From: Streptomyces sp. HNM0574
Lineage (GTDB): Bacteria; Actinomycetota; Actinomycetes; Streptomycetales; Streptomycetaceae
Assembly: GCF_012726235.1 (NCBI RefSeq)
Contig: NZ_JAASAH010000018.1
Location: forward strand, 1-64,000
Direction: 5' to 3'
DNA: 64,000 nucleotides
The notes under the pieces are model-generated. The model was not told where the DNA came from. It was given only the letters and a program-made list of their open reading frames with translations, and searched no databases. Position 1 is the stretch's first letter. Each line of letters begins with the position of its first letter. The translations under genes were made by a program, and so were the position numbers. Below are positions 17,030-25,973 of this stretch, piece by piece.

Positions 17030-17932
17030 TCACGCCTGGCCGGGCGGGGCCGGGACGGCCTGGATGTCGAGTTCGACGCGGATGGAGGAGCCGATCGCGG
17101 CGATGCCGGCGTCCAGCATCTTGCGCCAGTTGAGGGTGAAGTCCTCGCGGTGCAGCTCGACCCCGGCGGAGCAGGCCGTGCGCGTCTCGCCCTGGATGCC
17201 CGTGCCGACGCCCAGGTAGCGGGTGTCGAGGGTGACGCTGCGGCTGACGCCGCGCAGTTCCAGCGCGCCCTGCACGGCCCAGCGGGTGCCGCCCCGGTGC
17301 ACGAAGCGGCTGCTGTGGAAGTGCAGGTACGGGTAGCGCTCGACGTCGAGGAAGTCGGCGGAGCGCAGGTGGTCGTCGCGCAGCCGCATGCCCGTGTCGA
17401 TGCTCGCCGCGTGGATGAGCACCTCGACCTCGGAGTCCTGGGCGTTCGGCGCGACGGTGACCCGGCCCTGGAAGTCGTTGAAGCGGCCGTGCACATGGGC
17501 CAGTCCGATGTGCCGGGAGATGAAGCGCACCGAGCTGTGCGAGGGGTCGATCTGCCACTCGCCCGCGGTGGGCAGCGGCGGCGCGGGCGCGACCTCCATG
17601 GTGATCGTCGGCAGCGGCGTCCTGCTCCCGTCGCCCACCGACGTCCGGCTGCGGACCGGCTGGTACCCGTCGGCCGTGACCAGCACCTCGTACGAGGCGG
17701 GCGGCAGCGTGGCCGTGAACCGGCCGTGGGGGTCGGTCTGCCCGGTCATCAGCTGGTGGCCGCCGGACTCCGTGAGCGTCACCTTGGCCGCGGACAGCGG
17801 CAGCCCGACCGGGTCGTGAACGGTCAGGTCGAGCGCACCGGCCCCTTGCGGGATGGGCGCGCGGAGGTGCGGTGGCGGACTGGTACGGCTGCTGCGTCGG
17901 CGTGACAGGATTCCCAAGGGCATACGCTCCAT
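17030..17932 (-). CDS. YceI-family protein with N-terminal carboxypeptidase-regulatory-like domain
   Basis: 300 aa. After a basic Pro-rich head, residues about 33-115 form a beta-sandwich of the carboxypeptidase-regulatory type (GLPLSAAKVTLTESGGHQ, DPHGRFTATLPPASYEVLV). Residues about 124-295 are a YceI lipocalin-like barrel (AGEWQIDPSHSSVRFISRHI, LRDDHLRSADFLDVERYPYL). YceI barrels bind isoprenoid-like lipids. No signal peptide is evident, so it is probably cytoplasmic. Start ATG 17932 follows GGGGAGAG. The two-domain arrangement is common in Streptomyces YceI proteins but its role is unknown. Confidence 0.9.
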   Translation of the reverse strand: MERMPLGILSRRRSSRTSPPPHLRAPIPQGAGALDLTVHDPVGLPLSAAKVTLTESGGHQLMTGQTDPHGRFTATLPPASYEVLVTADGYQPVRSRTSVGDGSRTPLPTITMEVAPAPPLPTAGEWQIDPSHSSVRFISRHIGLAHVHGRFNDFQGRVTVAPNAQDSEVEVLIHAASIDTGMRLRDDHLRSADFLDVERYPYLHFHSSRFVHRGGTRWAVQGALELRGVSRSVTLDTRYLGVGTGIQGETRTACSAGVELHREDFTLNWRKMLDAGIAAIGSSIRVELDIQAVPAPPGQA

Positions 17933-18154
17933 CGTGACACTCTCCCCACCAGCCCGGATGAAGAGGGGTGGAAACGGACGAGAGCACCGGTATCGCTATA
18001 CTCCCGCGCCGCCACCCCTTCCGGGAAACGGGGATCTTCGGGACGTGGCGGGCGGATGGTGCGTCAACTGCCTTGCCCGCTGTGCACATAGGACCCGCGC
18101 CTGCGCATCGCTCTCCCTCGGCACCACTCCCGCTTGGGTTCACAAAGTCACTGC

Positions 18155-18183
18155 TTGGAAAATCCAACTCGTCTCGCTAGGCT
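18155..18183 (+). promoter_or_regulatory. Promoter giving a leaderless transcript for the ligase gene
   Basis: TTGGAA (18155-18160) and TAGGCT (18178-18183) are exactly 17 bp apart, a good vegetative promoter. The ATG begins 8 nt after the -10 box, so transcription would start at or within a base of the initiation codon. No ribosome binding site precedes that codon, consistent with leaderless translation. Confidence 0.65.
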
Positions 18184-18191
18184 CCCTCGCC

Positions 18192-19253
18192 ATGCGTGTG
18201 GTGGTGCTGTGCGGTGGCGAGAGTTCCGAACGCGACGTGTCGCTGGCCTCGGGATGGGCGGTGACGCGGGCCCTGCTCGAGCGGGGGCACGAGGTCGTGG
18301 TGGTCGATCCGGCCGCCGCGGTCCCGGTGCTTGCCGGGCCGCTGCAACCCGGGGACGCGGCCGGTGAGTTCACTGTGGGGCGGGAGCCGCCGTCGCTCGC
18401 GGAGCGGGACGAGCTGCGGCGGCGCATGCACACGGCACTGACCGGCGGCCCGGTCCTGGAGCTGCTCCGCGGCGCGGACACGGTGTTCCTGGCGCTGCAC
18501 GGCGGCTGGGGTGAGGACGGGCACGTTCAGGCACTGCTGGAGATGGCCGGGGTGCGGTTCACGGGTGCGGACAGTGCGGCGTGCGCGGCGGCCTGGCACA
18601 AGGGGCGCGCGCAGGCGGTTCTGGGCGCGGCGGGCCTGCCGGTCCCCGAGCGGGTCCCGTGGCGGCCCGGTCCCGGGGCGGTGCCGTCGGACGTGCGGCG
18701 GCTGCTGGCGGCGGGACCCGTGGTGGTGAAGCCGGCCGCGGACGGGTCGAGCGTGGCAGTGCACCGCGTCGGCTCGCTGCCGGAGCTGACCCGGGTGGTG
18801 GCCGAGGAGTCCGCCGGTGACGTGGAGCTGCTGGTCGAACCGTTCCTGGCGGGGCGGGAGTTCACCGTGGCCGTGGTGGGCGGCGAGGCGCTTCCCGTGG
18901 TCGAGATCGAGCTGACGACGCCGATGTTCGACTACGCGGCCAAGTACCGGCCCGGGGCGGTCGGCGAGGTGTGCCCGGCCCGGGTGGACGACCGCTTCGC
19001 CGACCGGCTGCGGGAGTCGGCCCTGCTGGCGCACCGCGCGCTGGGGTTCGGGGCCGGGGCGTACTCGCGTACCGACTTCCGGTGCGACTCCGGTGGCGAG
19101 CCCTGGTGTCTGGAGGTCAACGCGCTGCCGGGTCTGACGGCGGGAAGCCTGCTGCCGTGCGCGGCGGGCGGCGCCGGGTGGACGTACCCCGTCCTGGTGC
19201 AGCGGCTCCTGGACCTCGCGGCACCGGCGCGTGCGGACGTCACCGCGGGCTGA
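18192..19253 (+). CDS. D-alanine-D-alanine ligase-family ATP-grasp enzyme
   Basis: 353 aa. The N-terminal domain has VVLCGGESSERDVSLASG and FLALHGGWGEDG; the ATP-grasp core has VVVKPAADGSSVAV, ELLVEPFLAGREFTVAV and the metal-binding end EVNALPGLT. The omega-loop segment MFDYAAKYRPGA keeps the Tyr/Lys found in D-Ala:D-Ala enzymes rather than the His of VanA-type depsipeptide ligases. It would join two D-amino acids using ATP in the cytoplasm. The cell-wall ddl of Streptomyces normally sits elsewhere with other genes, so this is likely a second copy with a specialised role. Start is ATG 18192, probably leaderless. Confidence 0.85.
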   Translation: MRVVVLCGGESSERDVSLASGWAVTRALLERGHEVVVVDPAAAVPVLAGPLQPGDAAGEFTVGREPPSLAERDELRRRMHTALTGGPVLELLRGADTVFLALHGGWGEDGHVQALLEMAGVRFTGADSAACAAAWHKGRAQAVLGAAGLPVPERVPWRPGPGAVPSDVRRLLAAGPVVVKPAADGSSVAVHRVGSLPELTRVVAEESAGDVELLVEPFLAGREFTVAVVGGEALPVVEIELTTPMFDYAAKYRPGAVGEVCPARVDDRFADRLRESALLAHRALGFGAGAYSRTDFRCDSGGEPWCLEVNALPGLTAGSLLPCAAGGAGWTYPVLVQRLLDLAAPARADVTAG

Positions 19254-19365
19254 CCCCGTGCCGGTCGACGGCTGGTCCGCCCGCCCCGTCCCACCCGCAT
19301 CCCGTGTCCCACCGCGTACGTCCCAGGTGGGGCTGCGGTGCAGGTCAGGAGGGGGACGTCCCAGT

Positions 19366-19397
19366 GGGGGCGGGGAGGGGGACGGTGGGGGACGGGG
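19366..19397 (+). other. G-run cluster able to form a G-quadruplex
   Basis: Five runs of four or five G (starting at 19366, 19372, 19377, 19387 and 19394) are separated by 1-5 bases. They lie in the 232-bp gap before the small secreted protein gene, about 90 bp from its start. Upstream there is a short direct repeat (ACGTCCCAGGTGGGG and ACGTCCCAGTGGGGG). Structure formation is inferred. Confidence 0.5.
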
Positions 19398-19485
19398 TGT
19401 GCCGTACTGGGTGGGCGCCCGGCGGTCGCCGTGAGGACGGCGGCGGAACTGTGGGCCGGGAGCGCATCGCAGCCGAGGAGGGCAC

Positions 19486-19845
19486 ATGTCCGCGAACCCC
19501 ACGAACGTCACGCGCCGGAGGAAGCACGTCCCGGCGCTCGCCTCGCTCGCCACGACCGCCGCGCTGACGCTCGGCACGCTCGCCGCCGCCGGCCCGGCGC
19601 AGGCCGCGGCTCCCGCGTCGGACGCGCGGGCCGGGGCGTCGGCGGCGATGTGTGTGAAGACCACGGCCGAGAACAAGGCGCACGGTTACAAAGTCACCGT
19701 GCGGAACAAGTGCGGCAAGAAGGTCAAGGTCAAGATCATCATGAGTTACGCGAAGGACAGCCGCTGCTTCGGTCTCAACAAGGGGCAGACGCGGTACCGC
19801 GAGACGGGCGGTCTGGGCGTGTGGAAGAAGACCGTCTTCTGCTGA
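19486..19845 (+). CDS. Small secreted Cys4 protein, alpha-amylase-inhibitor (tendamistat)-like layout
   Basis: 119 aa. A long Sec signal (RRRKHVPALASLATTAALTL to about GPAQA-AA) is followed by a linker and a mature basic domain of about 65 residues starting at MCVKTTAENK. Its four cysteines have gaps of 19, 17 and 24 residues; tendamistat has 15, 17 and 27, with the same pattern of beta-strand-like KVTVRNKC and KVKVKIIMSY segments. I infer a tendamistat-like fold; inhibition of amylase is not demonstrated. AGGAGG precedes ATG 19486 by 5 nt. The gene stands alone with a G-run region upstream. Confidence 0.7.
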   Translation: MSANPTNVTRRRKHVPALASLATTAALTLGTLAAAGPAQAAAPASDARAGASAAMCVKTTAENKAHGYKVTVRNKCGKKVKVKIIMSYAKDSRCFGLNKGQTRYRETGGLGVWKKTVFC

Positions 19846-19903
19846 GCCGGGGCGAGGCGCCGGGTCCGTGCCGTGCCCGGCGCGCGGCTACGATCGAACG
19901 GTC

Positions 19904-21616
19904 ATGATCAGAGTTCGCGGTGTGGTCCGTCCTCTCGTCCGGTCGTTCCGGCGGTGGGCGGTGACCACGCTGCTGCCGGTGCTCTCGCCGCGGGGCGCGC
20001 TGCGGCTGGCGCGGGTCGAGGGGGCGGCGCAGTTCGCGCTGCACGCGGCGCTGGGGATGGCCCTCGCGATGCTGCCGCCGGTGCTGGCCGGGCGCCCCGA
20101 TCTCGCGGTGTATCCGGCGCTGGGCGCGTTCACCGCCACGTTCGAACGGGGGCTGCCGCACCGGCGGCGGCTGACCGTCCTGGCCGTCGTGGCCGCGGCG
20201 ATGACGGTGGCCGTCGGCGCGGGTTCGGCGCTGGCGTCGGTGACGGGACCGGACGCGGGCCGGCCCGGCGACCTGACGGTGATCGCCGCGACGGCGCTGG
20301 TCGCCGGAGCCGCGAAGTACCTGTGCGACGTGACGAGGCTGCGCGGGCTGGGCGCGGTGCTCGTGCTCCTCGGCTTCGCCGTCGCCGCCGACCACGCGCC
20401 GCGCCCCGGCGAGGAGTTGCTGCCCACCGCGCTGGCCGCGTTCGGCGCCGGGATGGCCTGGCTGCTGGCGTGGGCCGGTTCGCTGTGGCGGCCGGACCGG
20501 CTGCAACGGCTGGCGGTCTCGGAGGCGCTCGGTTCCGTCGCGGCCCTGCTGGAGGCCGCGGGCCCGGACGCGGCGCTGCTCGCGCGTCGGCGGGCGACGA
20601 CGGCGGTGCTCCGCGCGCACCGCTCGCTCGGCATCGAGCCCGCCGCGTCCCCGCAGGGCCGGGAGCAGGGCCGGACGCTGGTGCGTCTGACCGGGATGAC
20701 GTGGACGCTGCTGGTCACCTCCGTACGCGAGCCGGTGCCGGGGGTGGCGCCCTCGTTGCGGCGGCAGGCGCGGCTGCTGGCCGACCGGCGCCGCCGGCTG
20801 CCTCCTGTGGTGGACGGGCTGCCGCTGGACGTGGTGCCGTCGCCGGCGGGGACGTCGCCGCACGTGCCGGGGGCGGACGGGGAGCCGCTGCGGGCGCGGA
20901 GTGCCCGGCACCGGCTGGCCTCGCTCGTCGCCCCGGCGCTGCGGACCACCGTCGGTACGGGGCTGGCGGGCGGGCTGGCGCTGGTCCTCGGTCTCGGGCA
21001 CGGGTACTGGGCCGCGATCACGGCGGCCGCCGTGCTGCACTCGATCAACGTCTACAGCACCGTGCACCGCGCGGTGCAGCGCACCCTGGGCACGGCGTTG
21101 GGGCTGGTGCTGGCCTGGGCTGTGCTGGCCACGCGTCCGGAGCCGCTGGTGATCGTGCTGGTGGTGCTCGTCCTGGAGTTCCTGCTGGAGTACGTGGTGG
21201 CCCGCAACTACGGGCTGGGCGTGGTCTTTCTGACGCCGCTGGCGCTGCTGCTGAGCGAACTCCAGACGTCCGCCTCGCCGGGGACGCTGCTGCACGACCG
21301 GGTGACGGGCAGCGCGCTCGGCGTCCTCGTCGGTCTGGGCTGCGCGCTGCTGGTGGTGCACGACCGGGCCGCCGCGCGGGTGCGTCACGAACTGGCCGTC
21401 TGCCGGGGCGTGGTGGAGCGCGCGGCGGAGGCGCTGGACGGGCCGCCGGAGCGGCGCCGTACGCATCAGGGCCGGCTGGCCGCCGCGCTGGTGGACCTGC
21501 GCGAGGCGGACGACGCGGCAGCCGGGGAGCTGTGGTCGGCGGGCATCGACCCGGCCGAGCTGGCGGCCGTGGAGCGGCGCGCCTACGACCTGCTGCACCG
21601 CCTCGCCGGGCCGTAG
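19904..21616 (+). CDS. FUSC-family membrane protein (aromatic acid exporter-like)
   Basis: 570 aa. Two blocks of membrane helices (about 45-190 and 355-500) frame a soluble central region and a soluble C-terminal tail, the layout of FUSC/AaeB/YccS proteins. Conserved stretches are YPALGAFTATFERGLPHRRR in the first block and GHGYWAAITAAAVL, VQRTLGTALGLVLAW in the second. It should act in the plasma membrane; the substrate is unknown. The frame opens at 19868, but ATG 19904 is preferred: TACGAT (19889-19894) ends 9 nt before it and no ribosome site is present, so it may be leaderless. Confidence 0.87.
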   Translation: MIRVRGVVRPLVRSFRRWAVTTLLPVLSPRGALRLARVEGAAQFALHAALGMALAMLPPVLAGRPDLAVYPALGAFTATFERGLPHRRRLTVLAVVAAAMTVAVGAGSALASVTGPDAGRPGDLTVIAATALVAGAAKYLCDVTRLRGLGAVLVLLGFAVAADHAPRPGEELLPTALAAFGAGMAWLLAWAGSLWRPDRLQRLAVSEALGSVAALLEAAGPDAALLARRRATTAVLRAHRSLGIEPAASPQGREQGRTLVRLTGMTWTLLVTSVREPVPGVAPSLRRQARLLADRRRRLPPVVDGLPLDVVPSPAGTSPHVPGADGEPLRARSARHRLASLVAPALRTTVGTGLAGGLALVLGLGHGYWAAITAAAVLHSINVYSTVHRAVQRTLGTALGLVLAWAVLATRPEPLVIVLVVLVLEFLLEYVVARNYGLGVVFLTPLALLLSELQTSASPGTLLHDRVTGSALGVLVGLGCALLVVHDRAAARVRHELAVCRGVVERAAEALDGPPERRRTHQGRLAAALVDLREADDAAAGELWSAGIDPAELAAVERRAYDLLHRLAGP

Positions 21617-21626
21617 GCGGCGCGGG

Positions 21627-23957
21627 TCAACCCGCCGGTTCCACCGTGACCTTGACGTGCTTCATGATCGGCTGGTCGCTCTGGGTGCTGTGGTCGGACA
21701 GCGCGCACAGGACGTTCATCTCGGGCATGTACCCGGCGGCGCAGCCGCGCGGGAGTTCGTAGGGCACGGCGAGGAAGCCGTCGAGGGAGCGGGTGCTGCC
21801 GTCCCTGGCGGTGCTGGTGATGTGCACCGGGTCGAACTCGGCGAGGCCGCGCTCGCGCATGTCGTCGCGGTTCATGAAGACGAGCGTGCGCAGGTTCCGG
21901 ATGCCGCGGTAGCGGTCGTTGTCCGAGTAGACGGTGGTGTTCCACTGGTCGTGGGAGCGCATGGTGCCCAGGGCGAGGGTGCCGGGCTCGGGGACGACGT
22001 CGGGCAGTGCGGCGGTGGAGAACTCGGCGCGTCCGGAGGGGGTGTGGAAGACCAGTTCGCGTGCGGGCTGCCGGATGCGGAAGCCGAGCGGCAGGCGTAC
22101 GCGGCGGTTGAAGTCCTCGAATCCGTCGAGGGCCTTGGCCATGGTGTCGCGGATGCGGTCGTAGTCCTCGATGTACCACTCCCACGGGGTGGGGCTGTCG
22201 GGGAGTGCCGCGCGGGCCATGCCCGCGATGATCGCCGGTTCGGACAGCAGGTGCGGTGAGGCCGGGCGTTTCATGCCGACGGACAGGTGCACCATGCTCA
22301 TCGAGTCCTCGACGGAGGTGCTCTGCACGCCGCCGCGCTGGTGGTCCTTCTCGGTGCGGCCGAGGCAGGGCAGGATCAGCGCCCGCCGGCCGTGCACGAG
22401 GTGGCTGCGGTTGAGTTTGGTGCTCACCTGGACGGTGAGCTCGCAGCGGCGCAGCGCCGCCCAGGTGCGCGGGGTGTCGGGGGCGGCGAGCGAGAAGTTG
22501 CCGCCCATGCCGACGAAGACGCTCACCTCGCCGCGTTCCATGGCCCGGATGGTGCCGACGGTGTCCAGTCCGTGCTCGCGCGGCGGCCGGATCGAGCAGA
22601 CCTCGGCGAGCCGGTCCAGGAACTCCGGTTCGGGCCGGTGGTCGATGCCGCAGGTGCGGTTGCCCTGGACGTTGCTGTGCCCGCGCACGGGCGAGGGCCC
22701 GGCGCCCTCGCGTCCCAGATTGCCGCGCAGGAGCAGCAGGTTGACGATCTCGCGGACGGTGTCGACGCCGTGCTCGTGCTGGCTGACGCCGAGGCACCAG
22801 CTGACGACGGACCGGTCGGCGTCCCGGTACACGCGGGCGGCCCGGAGGATCTGTTCCCGGCTCACCCCGGACTGGTGCTCCAGCTCCTCCCAGGGGGTGG
22901 CCTCGCACTGTGCCCGGTACGCGTCGAAGCCGGTGGTGTACCGGTCGATGAACTCCCGGTCCAGCGCCTTGGGATCGGTCACCGACTGTTCCAGGACCGC
23001 CTTGGCCATGCCGCGCAGCAGGGCCATGTCGCCGCCGACGCGGGGCTGGAGGTTGAGGGTGCTGGTGCGGGTGGGCTTGTAGAGCGCCATGTCGAGGAAG
23101 TCGTGCGGGACGATGGTGCGCCTGGCGGCGGCCTCGACGAGCGGGTTGACGTGCACGATCTGCGCGCCGCGGCGGTACGCCTCGGCCAGCGCGGTGAGCA
23201 TGCGGGGCGCGTTGGAGGCGGCGTTGACGCCGAGGACGAACAGCGCGTCGGCGGTCTCCCAGTCCTTGAGGTCGACGGTGCCCTTTCCGGTGCCGAGGGA
23301 CGCGGTCAGGGCGCGGCCGCTGGCCTCGTGGCACATGTTCGAGCAGTCGGGGAGGTTGTTGGTGCCCAGCTCGCGGGCCATCAGCTGGTACAGGAAGGTG
23401 GCCTCGTTGCCGAGCCGTCCCGAGGTGTAGAAGGAGGCCCGGTCCGGGTCGTCGAGTCCGCGCAGGGTGCGTCCGACGAGGTCGAACGCCTCCTTCCAGC
23501 TGACCGGGACGTAGTGGTCCGACTCCGGGTCGTACGCCATGGGTTCGGTCAGCCGGCCCTGGTCCTCCAGGGCGAAGTCGCTCCACCCGGAGAGTTCGGT
23601 GACGGAGTGGGCGGCGAAGAAGTCGCGGCCCACGCGTTTCCCGGTCATCTCCCAGGTGACGTGCTTGATGCCGTTCTCGCAGATGTCGAGGTGCAGGCCC
23701 TTGGTGTCGTCGGGCCAGGCACAGCCCGGGCAGTCGAACCCGCCGTTCTCGTGGTTCATCCGCATGATGGCCCGCGGCCCGTCCACGAACGCCTTCTCGC
23801 GGGTGAGGAACCGGGCCACGCTCTTGGCGGCGCCCCAGCCGGCGGCGGGGTGGTGGTACGGACGGGAGGCGGGTGCCCGGTCGGGGGGCGGGCCGGCGGG
23901 CGGCTCGCGCTGTTCCCGTGTGTCGTCGGAGGCGCTCTGGTCGTCGGAGACGCTCAC
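21627..23957 (-). CDS. Molybdopterin oxidoreductase, FdhF/YdeP family
   Basis: 776 aa, cytoplasmic. An N-terminal region with GGFDCPGCAWPDD precedes the molybdopterin-binding core: FYTSGRLGNEATFLYQLMAR, LPDCSNMCHEASGRAL and ALFVLGVNAASNAPRM, then VRGHSNVQGNRTCGI and VFVGMGGNFSLAAPDTPRTW. The C-terminal domain contains DQWNTTVYSDNDRYRGI. Only the N-terminal CPGC suggests a cluster ligand. The family includes E. coli YdeP, linked to acid resistance; the reaction is unknown. GTG 23957 has only a weak GGGTGA upstream. It is convergent with FUSC (10 bp gap) and divergent from the DyP-encapsulin operon. Confidence 0.9.
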   Translation of the reverse strand: MSVSDDQSASDDTREQREPPAGPPPDRAPASRPYHHPAAGWGAAKSVARFLTREKAFVDGPRAIMRMNHENGGFDCPGCAWPDDTKGLHLDICENGIKHVTWEMTGKRVGRDFFAAHSVTELSGWSDFALEDQGRLTEPMAYDPESDHYVPVSWKEAFDLVGRTLRGLDDPDRASFYTSGRLGNEATFLYQLMARELGTNNLPDCSNMCHEASGRALTASLGTGKGTVDLKDWETADALFVLGVNAASNAPRMLTALAEAYRRGAQIVHVNPLVEAAARRTIVPHDFLDMALYKPTRTSTLNLQPRVGGDMALLRGMAKAVLEQSVTDPKALDREFIDRYTTGFDAYRAQCEATPWEELEHQSGVSREQILRAARVYRDADRSVVSWCLGVSQHEHGVDTVREIVNLLLLRGNLGREGAGPSPVRGHSNVQGNRTCGIDHRPEPEFLDRLAEVCSIRPPREHGLDTVGTIRAMERGEVSVFVGMGGNFSLAAPDTPRTWAALRRCELTVQVSTKLNRSHLVHGRRALILPCLGRTEKDHQRGGVQSTSVEDSMSMVHLSVGMKRPASPHLLSEPAIIAGMARAALPDSPTPWEWYIEDYDRIRDTMAKALDGFEDFNRRVRLPLGFRIRQPARELVFHTPSGRAEFSTAALPDVVPEPGTLALGTMRSHDQWNTTVYSDNDRYRGIRNLRTLVFMNRDDMRERGLAEFDPVHITSTARDGSTRSLDGFLAVPYELPRGCAAGYMPEMNVLCALSDHSTQSDQPIMKHVKVTVEPAG

Positions 23958-24141
23958 GGCTGGTCACCCTTCCGCCGTTCGGGACTTCGGCCGGGGCCCG
24001 GCACTTCCGGTCAGGCTAGGGCGGCGGTGCGGGGGTCGCCATGCGGGGCCGCCGGGTGCGGGCCGTCGTGCCGGGCGGGCGCGGAGGTATCAGCATGGGG
24101 AGCGGCGCCGTCCCGTCGCCGCCCGTCCGGAGGGAGAGCCC

Positions 24142-25140
24142 GTGGCCGAGTCCCCGCCCGTGCCCGTGTCCCAGTCGGTGACCGTTCCGCCGTCGCGGGC
24201 CGCCGTCTTCCTCGTGGTCTCGGTCCTTCCGGGCGGGGAGGAGACGGTGCGGGGGCTGCTGGGGGACGTGGCGGGGCTGCGGCGTTCGGTGGGGTTCCGG
24301 GTGCCCGAGGCGCAGCTCGGCTGTGTGGTGGGCGTCGGGTCGGACGCGTGGGACCGGCTGTTCGCGGGGCCCCGGCCCCGGGAGCTGCACCCGTTCCCGG
24401 AGCTGGACGGGCCGCGCCACCGGGCCCCTTCCACCCCCGGCGACCTGCTGTTCCACGTGCGGGCCCAGCGCATGGACCTGTGTTTCGAGCTGGCCAGGCT
24501 GATCGGCGACCGGCTGGGCGGGGCGGCGGTGGTCGTGGACGAGGTGCACGGGTTCAAGTACTTCGACGAGCGCGACCTGCTGGGCTTTGTGGACGGGAGC
24601 GAGAACCCGGAGGGGCCGCTCGCTGAGGACGCCGTGTTCGTCGGCGAGGAGGACCCGGAGTTCCGGGGCGGGAGCTATGTGGTCGTGCAGAAGTACCTGC
24701 ACGATCTGGCGTCCTGGAACGCGCTGCCGTCCGACGAGCAGGAGAAGGTGATCGGCCGGACGAAGACGGCGAACGTCGAGCTGGACGACGAGGTGAAGCC
24801 GGCCGATTCGCACGTCGCGCTGAACACGGTCACCGACGACGAGGGCAACGAGCGGAAGATCGTGCGGGAGAACATGCCGTTCGGCAGTGTCGCGGACGGC
24901 GCGTTCGGCACCTATTTCATCGGGTACGCGCGCACGCCCGAGGTCACCGAACAGATGCTGCGCAACATGTTCCTGGGCGATCCGCCGGGATCGCACGACC
25001 GGATTCTGGATTTCTCGACGGCGCTGACCGGGGGTCTCTTCCACGTCCCCACCGCGTCCTTCCTCGACGACCTCCCTCCCGCGCCCGGGCGGCGGCGCGG
25101 CGGTCTGCACATCGGCAGCCTGAAAGGAGAACGGCCATGA
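24142..25140 (+). CDS. DyP-type peroxidase, encapsulin cargo
   Basis: 332 aa heme peroxidase. The family motif is GFVDGSENP with catalytic Asp151. The proximal heme ligand is His224 (KPADSHVALN) and the distal Arg is Arg242 (IVRENMPFG). The C-terminal tail GGLHIGSLKGERP (320-332) is a classic encapsulation signal (LxIGSLKG) that binds inside encapsulin shells. It decomposes peroxide while oxidising dyes or unknown substrates. Start: AGGGAGAG lies just before GTG 24142; many upstream in-frame codons are non-conserved. Its stop overlaps the encapsulin start (ATGA), ensuring coupled synthesis of cargo and shell. Confidence 0.96.
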   Translation: MAESPPVPVSQSVTVPPSRAAVFLVVSVLPGGEETVRGLLGDVAGLRRSVGFRVPEAQLGCVVGVGSDAWDRLFAGPRPRELHPFPELDGPRHRAPSTPGDLLFHVRAQRMDLCFELARLIGDRLGGAAVVVDEVHGFKYFDERDLLGFVDGSENPEGPLAEDAVFVGEEDPEFRGGSYVVVQKYLHDLASWNALPSDEQEKVIGRTKTANVELDDEVKPADSHVALNTVTDDEGNERKIVRENMPFGSVADGAFGTYFIGYARTPEVTEQMLRNMFLGDPPGSHDRILDFSTALTGGLFHVPTASFLDDLPPAPGRRRGGLHIGSLKGERP

Positions 25141-25958
25141 CCTCGCCCGACGGCATGACCAATCTGCACCGCGAGCTGGCCCCCATCACCCCCGCGGCCT
25201 GGGGCGAGATCGAGGAGGAGGCCGACCGGACGTTCCGGCGGAACGTGGCGGGCCGCCGGGCCGTGGACGTCACCGGGCCGGACGGCCCCGGGCTGGCCGC
25301 GGTCGGCACCGGCCACCTCTCCCCCGTGGACCCGCCGGCCTCCGGCGTGAACGCCCAACTGCGCGTCGCGCAGCCCCTGGTGGAGCTGCGGGTGCCGTTC
25401 ACGGTGAGCCGTACGGCGGTCGACGACGTCGAGCGCGGCGCGCAGGACTCCGACTGGCAGCCGGTGAAGGACGCGGCGCGCACGATGGCGTTCGCCGAGG
25501 ACCGGGCCGTGTTCGACGGTTTCGCGGCCGCGGGGATCGACGGGCTGCGCCGCCGCACCTCGAATCCGGTGCTGGCGCTCCCGGCCGAGCCGCGGGAGTT
25601 CCCGGACGCGGTGAGCCGTGCCCTGACGGCGCTGCGTCTCGCGGGGGTCGGCGGCCCGTACACGCTGCTGCTGGGTGCCGACGCGTACACGGCGGTGAAC
25701 GAGACCTCCGACCACGGGTATCCGGTCGCCGCGCACATCGGCCGGATGCTGGACGGGCAGCTGGTGTGGGCCCCGGCGCTGGACGGCGCGTTCCTGCTCT
25801 CGGTGCGGGGCGGGGACTTCGAGCTGCGGTTCGGCCAGGACCTGGCGATCGGCTACGCCTCGCACGACGAGAAGGACATCGAGCTGTACTTCCGCCAGAC
25901 GTTCACCTTCCTCACGTACACGGACGAGGCCGTGGTGGTGCTGGACTCCGCCGGGTGA
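25137..25958 (+). CDS. Family 1 encapsulin shell protein
   Basis: 273 aa, linocin M18/HK97-fold shell protein. It opens MTNLHRELAPITPAAWGEIE. Conserved features are the E-loop part LRVAQPLVELRVPFTVSRTAVDD, then DDVERGAQDSDWQPVKDAAR and the C-terminal DLAIGYASHDEKDIELYFRQ. Family 1 shells assemble into 60-mers of about 24 nm and internalise proteins bearing the GSLKG tail. The start ATG overlaps the DyP stop by 4 nt and AAAGGAGAA precedes it. The pair forms an oxidative-stress nanocompartment. No ferritin-like cargo is encoded here. Confidence 0.96.
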   Translation: MTSPDGMTNLHRELAPITPAAWGEIEEEADRTFRRNVAGRRAVDVTGPDGPGLAAVGTGHLSPVDPPASGVNAQLRVAQPLVELRVPFTVSRTAVDDVERGAQDSDWQPVKDAARTMAFAEDRAVFDGFAAAGIDGLRRRTSNPVLALPAEPREFPDAVSRALTALRLAGVGGPYTLLLGADAYTAVNETSDHGYPVAAHIGRMLDGQLVWAPALDGAFLLSVRGGDFELRFGQDLAIGYASHDEKDIELYFRQTFTFLTYTDEAVVVLDSAG

Positions 25959-25973
25959 GGGCGGTCCTCGGGG

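Noticed and set aside
17990..18010. TATACT in CGGTATCGCTATACTCCC as another GTATAC-type operator
   Set aside because: It contains CTATAC, not GTATAC, and lacks the CCAAA flank.
22287..24626. A 779-codon plus-strand frame opposite the molybdoenzyme
   Set aside because: Composition is Gly/Val/Arg-rich antisense shadow with no motifs, and the minus strand has a convincing FdhF/YdeP protein.
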